A stretch of DNA of 64,000 bases from contig CABRHH010000001.1 of NCBI GenBank assembly GCA_902470695.1, positions 62,001 to 126,000 of the forward strand, in the 5' to 3' direction. This document shows positions 59,267 through 64,000 of the stretch, one piece after another (within the stretch, counting starts at the first letter, position 1; each line of letters opens with the position of its first letter). The notes below the pieces were generated by a model. It was not told the origin of the DNA. It did not search any database and worked only from the letters and a program-made list of their open reading frames with translations. Made by a program: the position numbers and the translations under genes. This stretch comes from an uncultured Collinsella sp. GTDB taxonomy: Bacteria; Actinomycetota; Coriobacteriia; Coriobacteriales; Coriobacteriaceae.

Positions 59267-60182
59267 CTCGCTCGTGCTCCTTGTGGGCATCACCCTCATG
59301 TACGCCACCCCGCTGGTCTTCGGCGCGCTGGGCGGCGTGATCTCGGAGCGCTCCGGCGTGGTCAACATCGGCATCGAGGGCATGATGACCATCGGCGCGC
59401 TGGCCGGCGCCGCCGTGTCGTACTACACCGGCAATCCCTGGCTGGGCTTTCTGCTCGCCGGCGTGGCGGGCGGTGCCTTCGCCCTGCTCCACGCCGTGGC
59501 CTCGGTGACCTTCAAGGCAGACCAGAACGTCTCGGGCATCGCCCTCAACCTGCTGGGACCGGGCATCGCCCTGTTCCTGGCACGCCTCATGTGGAACGGC
59601 GGCACGCAGAGCCCCACCATCGAGACGCTGCCGAAGATCTTCGGCAAGGGCGCCTTCTCCGGCACCGTTTGGGCGAACCTGAACGTGGACGCCACCGTGG
59701 TTTTGGGCATCATCGCCGCCGTGGCGGTATGGTTCGTGCTCTACAAGACCAAATGGGGCCTGCGGGTGCGCGCGGTGGGCGAGCATCCAGCCGCGGCCGA
59801 CACCCTCGGCATCAACGTCAACCGCACGCGCTTTATCTGCGTGGTGCTTTCCGGCGTGATGGCGGGCTTCGGCGGTGCCTCGATCACGCTGGCCATCATC
59901 TCGCAGTTCACCCAAACCGCCGTGGCGGGTCAGGGATTCATCGCGCTGGCGGCCGTGATCTTCGGCAAGTGGACGCCGCACGGCGCGTTTGGCGCCTGCC
60001 TGCTGTTCGGCTGCGCCCAGGCGCTCGTGATCATCCTGGGAGGCGGCGTGGTGCCCATCCCCAGCGAGATCTTGGCCATCCTGCCCTACGTGCTCACCCT
60101 CGTGGTGCTCGTGCTGTTCGTGGGCCGCTCGGTGGCCCCGAAGGCCGACGGCGTGCCCTACGAAAAGGGTAGCCGCGGGTAG
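59259..60182 (+). CDS. Nucleoside ABC transporter permease 2 (NupQ/YufQ-like)
   Basis: 307 residues with eight to nine membrane helices. It contains VVNIGIEGMMTIGAL (the paired family motif to FNIGAEGQ) and the coupling loop WGLRVRAVGEHPAAADTLGINV. It forms the heterodimeric membrane channel with permease 1. Its start overlaps the permease 1 stop, with an AGGAGG site inside the upstream gene. Confidence 0.9.
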   Translation: MLNSLVLLVGITLMYATPLVFGALGGVISERSGVVNIGIEGMMTIGALAGAAVSYYTGNPWLGFLLAGVAGGAFALLHAVASVTFKADQNVSGIALNLLGPGIALFLARLMWNGGTQSPTIETLPKIFGKGAFSGTVWANLNVDATVVLGIIAAVAVWFVLYKTKWGLRVRAVGEHPAAADTLGINVNRTRFICVVLSGVMAGFGGASITLAIISQFTQTAVAGQGFIALAAVIFGKWTPHGAFGACLLFGCAQALVIILGGGVVPIPSEILAILPYVLTLVVLVLFVGRSVAPKADGVPYEKGSRG

Positions 60183-60217
60183 CAGCGACCGCGGTCACAA
60201 CAGCTGCCATGACACCT

Positions 60218-60256
60218 GGGCGGCCCCGTGCGCTGCGGGACCGCCCTCCTCTTTGC
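60218..60256 (+). terminator. Hairpin between the permease and cdd genes
   Basis: GGGCGGCCCC (60218-60227) pairs with GGGACCGCCC (60237-60246) with one mismatch, then TCCTCTTTGC. Probably a weak intrinsic terminator splitting the transport and catabolic genes. Confidence 0.5.
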
Positions 60257-60356
60257 TCCGCCGCGCCCTTTTGGTCGCGTTCGCGTTTGTCGAAACGCGC
60301 AGGGAACGGGACGGGTAGGATTAGGGGCATCGTCCTTGAAGCCAAAGGAGGTTCGC

Positions 60357-60773
60357 ATGACCGATTCCGAACTCGTGCAGGCAGCAATCGAGGCCCGCGA
60401 GCACGCCTACACCCCTTATTCGAACTTCGCCGTGGGCGCCGCGCTGCTGTGCGCCGACGGCACCGTATACGGCGGCTGCAACATAGAGAATGCCGCCTAC
60501 AGCCCCGGCAACTGCGCCGAGCGCACCGCGATCTTCCGCGCCGTCTTCGACGGTCACCGCGACTTTGCCGCCATTGCGGTGGTAGGTGGCCCGGCCGGTC
60601 AACCCATCTCGGAGCTCTGTGCGCCGTGCGGCGTGTGTCGCCAGGTCATGCGCGAGTTCTGCGACCCCGCCACGTTCCGCATCATCCTGGCCGCCGACCC
60701 TGCCCAGCCCGTCAGCCGCACCCTCGCTGAGATGCTGCCGCTCGGGTTCGGCCCCGAGAACCTCGGGAAGTAG
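60357..60773 (+). CDS. cdd: Cytidine deaminase
   Basis: 138 residues, the small tetrameric type. It converts (deoxy)cytidine to (deoxy)uridine, feeding the pyrimidine phosphorylase encoded next. Zinc and catalytic residues are NCAERTAIF (Cys and Glu) and LCAPCGVCRQVM (two Cys), with the substrate loop NIENAAYSP. An AAAGGAGG site precedes the ATG at 60357. It is nine bases upstream of pdp. Confidence 0.95.
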   Translation: MTDSELVQAAIEAREHAYTPYSNFAVGAALLCADGTVYGGCNIENAAYSPGNCAERTAIFRAVFDGHRDFAAIAVVGGPAGQPISELCAPCGVCRQVMREFCDPATFRIILAADPAQPVSRTLAEMLPLGFGPENLGK

Positions 60774-60782
60774 GCGACCCGC

Positions 60783-62114
60783 ATGCACATGTATGACATC
60801 ATTGAGCACAAGCGCGACGGCGGCGAGCTCACCGACGAGCACATCGCCTTCGCCGTGGACGGCTACACGCGCGGCGCCATCCCCGACTACCAGATGTCGG
60901 CCCTGCTCATGGCCATCTACCTGCGCGGCATGACGCCTGCCGAGACCACGAGCCTCACCCTGCACATGATGCGCTCCGGCGACTGCGTGGACCTCTCCGG
61001 GCTGCCCGGCGCCACCGTGGACAAGCACTCCACCGGCGGCGTGGGTGACAAAACCTCCATCGCGGTGGTGCCCATGCTCGCCGCCATGGACCCCGGCGGC
61101 ACCTTCGTGGCCAAGATGAGCGGCCGCGGGCTGGGCCACACCGGCGGTACCCTCGACAAGCTCGAGAGCATCCCCGGGTTCACCTGCGAGCTCTCCCAGC
61201 AGGACTTCCTCGCCTGCGTGGAGGCGCACGGCGGCGCCATCGTGGGACAGACCGGCAACCTGGTACCCGCCGACAAGCTCATGTACGCCCTGCGCGACGT
61301 GACGGCCACCGTGGGTTCCATCCCGCTGATCGCCAGTTCCATCATGAGCAAGAAGCTCGCCGCAGGTTCCAGCTGCATCCTGCTGGACGTGAAGGTGGGC
61401 TCCGGCGCGTTCATGAAAACCGTGCCCGACGCCGTCGATCTCGCGCAAACCATGGTGCGGATCGGCTGCGACATGGGGCGGCGCGTGGAGGCGCTCATCA
61501 CCAACATGGACCGTCCGCTGGGGCACGCGATCGGCAACGCGCTTGAGGTGGCCGAGGTGGTGGACACCCTCAAGGGCCGCGGTCCGGCCGACCTCACGCA
61601 TGAGGCCATCATGCTCGCCTCGACGCTGCTGGCGCTCACTGGACGCGTTGAGGAGGCCGAGGCGTACCGCCGCGCACGCGCCGTCATCGACGACGGCTCG
61701 GCCTTCGCCAAGCTCCTCGAGATCGTGGCCGCGCAGGGCGGCGACACCCGCGCGCTGCACGACACCGCGCTGCTGCCCGGGGCCTCCCTCACGCGGCTCG
61801 TGCAAGCTCCGGTCGACGGCTACGTATCCCATATCGATACCGAGCAGGTGGGCCTGGCCGCAGCCCAGCTGGGCGCGGGGCGCGTCAAGCTGGGCGACGC
61901 CATCGACCACGGCTGCGGTATCCTGCTGTTCAAGAACTACGGCGACGCGGTGCGCGCGGGCGAGACGGTGGCCGAGCTGCGCGCCAACGACGCCGGCAAG
62001 CTCGCTGCAGGCACCGAGGCGCTCACGGCGGCGATCTCCTATGCGGTCGCGGCACCGGCAGAGGAGCCGCTGCTGTACGCCACCGTCACCGCCGACGGCG
62101 TGACGTACGCCTAG
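60783..62114 (+). CDS. pdp: Pyrimidine-nucleoside phosphorylase
   Basis: 443 residues. It cleaves uridine, deoxyuridine and thymidine with phosphate. Landmarks are VDKHSTGGVGDKTSIA (phosphate site), KMSGRGLGHTGGTLDKLE (the family signature) and ALRDVTATVGSIPLIASSIMSKK. It is closer to Bacillus Pdp than to strict thymidine phosphorylase in its N-terminal MxxxDIIEHKRDGGEL. A GTG-free start at 60783 (MHMYDII) or the second ATG at 60789 are both possible; the ribosome site (GGGAAGTAGG) overlaps the cdd stop, indicating coupling. Confidence 0.93.
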   Translation: MHMYDIIEHKRDGGELTDEHIAFAVDGYTRGAIPDYQMSALLMAIYLRGMTPAETTSLTLHMMRSGDCVDLSGLPGATVDKHSTGGVGDKTSIAVVPMLAAMDPGGTFVAKMSGRGLGHTGGTLDKLESIPGFTCELSQQDFLACVEAHGGAIVGQTGNLVPADKLMYALRDVTATVGSIPLIASSIMSKKLAAGSSCILLDVKVGSGAFMKTVPDAVDLAQTMVRIGCDMGRRVEALITNMDRPLGHAIGNALEVAEVVDTLKGRGPADLTHEAIMLASTLLALTGRVEEAEAYRRARAVIDDGSAFAKLLEIVAAQGGDTRALHDTALLPGASLTRLVQAPVDGYVSHIDTEQVGLAAAQLGAGRVKLGDAIDHGCGILLFKNYGDAVRAGETVAELRANDAGKLAAGTEALTAAISYAVAAPAEEPLLYATVTADGVTYA

Positions 62115-62126
62115 CGCCCAGGTGGC

Positions 62127-62150
62127 GCGGGCGGGCCCGCGGCCGCCCGC
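62127..62150 (+). terminator. G+C hairpin after pdp
   Basis: GCGGGCGG (62127-62134) pairs with CCGCCCGC (62143-62150). No T-run follows; likely an mRNA-processing or stability element within the locus. Confidence 0.35.
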
Positions 62151-62274
62151 TCGAGCACATGCCTGCACACCCTGGATGAGGTCCGATCGGCCCGCATCCA
62201 GCCAGCCGCACCCGCTCGCCCGTACCCACCCACGACCCCCGTTTATCTAGCAACATCCTCAGAAAGGACCTGTC

Positions 62275-62949
62275 ATGACCCTCACCCGCTCCGAACTTGC
62301 CCGCTACATGGACCACACCCTGCTCAAAGCCGACGCCGACGCCGCGGGCATCGACCGCGTGATCGACGAGGCGCGCGCCTTCGGCTGCGCCAGCGTGTGC
62401 GTGAACGGCTACTGGGTGCCGCGCGTGGCCGCGGGCCTGGCCGGCACGGACGTCAAGACCTGCGCGGTTATCGGCTTCCCGCTGGGTGCCATGTCGACCG
62501 CGGCCAAGGCAGCTGAAACCGCCGACGTGGTGGCCGCCGGGGCAGATGAGGTGGATATGGTCATCAACATCGGTGCCCTCAAGGACGGCGCCGACGACAT
62601 CGTGCGCGACGACATCGCCGCCGTGGTCAAGGCGGCTCACGACGGCGGGGCGCATCTCAAGGTGATCATCGAGTGCTGCCTGCTCACCGACGAGGAAAAG
62701 CGCCGCGCCTGCAAGCTGTCCGTAGAGGCCGGGGCCGACTTCGTGAAGACCTCGACCGGCTTCTCCACGCACGGCGCCACCGCGGATGACGTGCGTCTCA
62801 TGCGCGAGACCGTGGGCGACGCCTGCGGTGTCAAAGCCGCCGGCGGCATCCGCACGCTTAAAGCCGCGCTCGCCATGATCGAGGCCGGCGCCAATCGCCT
62901 GGGCGTTTCCGCAGCTCCCGCCATCCTGCAGGAGCTGGACGCCGAGTAA
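62275..62949 (+). CDS. deoC: Deoxyribose-phosphate aldolase
   Basis: 224 residues. It cleaves 2-deoxyribose-5-phosphate to acetaldehyde and glyceraldehyde-3-phosphate. Motifs are MDHTLLKADA at the start, GADEVDMVINIGALKDG, FVKTSTGFSTHGAT (Schiff-base Lys) and GVKAAGGIRT (second catalytic Lys). An AGAAAGGACC site precedes the ATG. deoB follows 27 bp later. Confidence 0.95.
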   Translation: MTLTRSELARYMDHTLLKADADAAGIDRVIDEARAFGCASVCVNGYWVPRVAAGLAGTDVKTCAVIGFPLGAMSTAAKAAETADVVAAGADEVDMVINIGALKDGADDIVRDDIAAVVKAAHDGGAHLKVIIECCLLTDEEKRRACKLSVEAGADFVKTSTGFSTHGATADDVRLMRETVGDACGVKAAGGIRTLKAALAMIEAGANRLGVSAAPAILQELDAE

Positions 62950-62976
62950 CGCACCCCAAGAGCAAGGAGCAGATCC

Positions 62977-64000
62977 GTGAGATTCAACCGCGTGCTGGCC
63001 ATCGTTATCGACTCCATCGGGGTGGGCGGTGCCCCAGACGCCGCCCACTACAACTCCGAGGGCGCCGACACCCTGGGCCACATGGCCCAGTGGTGGCTCG
63101 ACACCCAAGGCCAGCCCCTGCAACTGCCGAACATGGAGCGCTTGGGCCTCAACCTGGTGCGACCCGGCAAGCCCTTCGCCGGCCTCACCTCGCCCGCCGA
63201 GCCCGCCGGCGCCTACGGGCGCATGCAGATCACGAGCTTCGGCAACGACTCGCTCGACGGCCATTGGGAGATGATGTGCCTGCCGGCGCGTTTCCATGTG
63301 GACTACTTCCCACAGGGGTTCCCCAACAGCCTGCTTGATAAGATCCGCGCATTTTCCGGGCGCGGCATCGTGTGCAACAAGCCCTACTCGGGCACCGAGG
63401 TCATCCGCGATTACGGCGAGCATCACCTGGCAACAGGCGACCTGATCGTCTATACCTCCGGTGACTCCGTGCTGCAGATCGCCGCGCACGAGGAGGTCGT
63501 GCCGCTGGATGAGCTCTACCGCATCTGCGAATATGCGCGCACGCTCATCAACGGGCCTGAAATCACCATGGGACGCGTAATCGCGCGCCCGTTCGTGGGG
63601 ACCTGCGCGGACGATTTCACGCGCACCGCCAACCGGCACGACTACGGCCTCACGCCCACCGGCCCCACTGTGGTCGACTTCCTGCACGAGGCGGGCTTCG
63701 ACACCATCGCCGTGGGCAAGACCTACGACCTGCTGTGCGGGCACGGCTTCGACCGCAGCTACCACAACGAGAGCAACACCGACGGCATGGACCACGTGGA
63801 CGAGGTCATGGCGCAGGACTGGCGCGGCCTGTGCTTCACCAACCTCGTGGACTTCGATGCAGTGTACGGGCATCGCCGCGACCCCCTCGGCGACGGGCGG
63901 GCGCTCATGGAGTTCGACGAGCGCCTGGGGCAGGTCATGGAGCGCATGCGCGACGACGACCTGGTGCTCGTCACGGCCGATCACGGCAACGACCCCACCT
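62977..64000 (+). CDS. deoB: Phosphopentomutase DeoB (truncated by window edge)
   Basis: A GTG at 62977 with an AAGGAG site at about 62964-62969 opens a frame that stays open to the edge (341 codons of an expected ~390-400). It matches DeoB: FNRVLAIVIDSIGVGGAPDA (first metal-site Asp), SFGNDSLDGHWEMM, KPYSGTEVIRDYG, TYDLLCGHGFDRSYHN-like segment, and TADHGNDPT at the edge (alkaline-phosphatase-fold metal ligands). It interconverts (deoxy)ribose-1- and -5-phosphate, linking DeoD and Pdp products to DeoC and the pentose-phosphate pathway. Last visible gene of the deo locus. Confidence 0.93.
   Translation, partial: MRFNRVLAIVIDSIGVGGAPDAAHYNSEGADTLGHMAQWWLDTQGQPLQLPNMERLGLNLVRPGKPFAGLTSPAEPAGAYGRMQITSFGNDSLDGHWEMMCLPARFHVDYFPQGFPNSLLDKIRAFSGRGIVCNKPYSGTEVIRDYGEHHLATGDLIVYTSGDSVLQIAAHEEVVPLDELYRICEYARTLINGPEITMGRVIARPFVGTCADDFTRTANRHDYGLTPTGPTVVDFLHEAGFDTIAVGKTYDLLCGHGFDRSYHNESNTDGMDHVDEVMAQDWRGLCFTNLVDFDAVYGHRRDPLGDGRALMEFDERLGQVMERMRDDDLVLVTADHGNDPT

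Overview
The window is GC-rich (roughly two-thirds G+C by eye), gene-dense and has Actinobacteria-style codon use. Several gene families point to Coriobacteriia (a Collinsella/Enorma-like gut actinobacterium): a DUF3516 Ski2-like helicase, type III glutamine synthetase, a UPF0210 protein, a SARP/AfsR-like regulator and LPXTG-anchored surface proteins. The genus is an inference; no rRNA or tRNA gene is present to fix it.

Layout. 1-2.9 kb (minus): LanFEG-type lantibiotic-immunity ABC transporter, with the start of another membrane or lipoprotein gene running off the left edge. 2.9-9.4 kb (plus): an AT-richer stretch with an Abi_2-like abortive-infection remnant, then a TerB_N/TerB_C protein, a BrxD-like P-loop ATPase and an Lhr/BrxHI-like helicase. 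The remnant and the TerB gene each follow a near-identical promoter carrying a LexA-like (SOS) box. This is the best candidate for a little-described defence or DNA-processing system. 9.6-14.2 kb: tRNA-modification cluster in which a bacterial Elp3 diverges from a Trm9-like methyltransferase through back-to-back -10 elements, followed by TrmB; a spermidine-synthase-like gene is coupled to elp3. 14.3-18.1 kb: DUF3516 helicase and pirin. 18.4-22.8 kb: LysR regulator facing an SDR dehydrogenase, OFA-type MFS carrier and Gfo/Idh/MocA oxidoreductase, a likely small catabolic unit. 22.8-24.0 kb: non-coding region packed with direct repeats. 24.0-28.2 kb: glutamine synthetase III, UPF0210 protein, YhbY.

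28.3-34.9 kb: a 1003-residue AfsR/MalT-like regulator, an APC permease and a DUF2130 protein. 35.3-40.0 kb (minus): an mgl galactose/glucose transport operon with two unusual products. MglB appears circularly permuted with its ligand residues conserved, and MglC carries a ~220-residue N-terminal, mostly charged coiled-coil extension. 40.7-43.8 kb: a large surface adhesin gene broken by a single-base shift in a C6 tract. 43.9-49.3 kb: ppc, hisS, threonine-aldolase-like gene. 49.9-53.6 kb: a GH3 hexosaminidase-like enzyme with both a twin-arginine signal and an LPXTG anchor, then a YitT-family membrane protein. 53.6-54.2 kb: AT-richer gap with a 193-bp inverted-repeat element. 54.2-64.0 kb (plus): nucleoside uptake and catabolism locus deoD, BMP lipoprotein, ABC ATPase, two permeases, cdd, pdp, deoC and deoB (cut by the right edge). 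Imported nucleosides would be split to bases and (deoxy)ribose-1-phosphate, then isomerised by DeoB and cleaved by DeoC to acetaldehyde and glyceraldehyde-3-phosphate.

Functional calls rest on recognisable motifs and my memory of the families; no database search was run.
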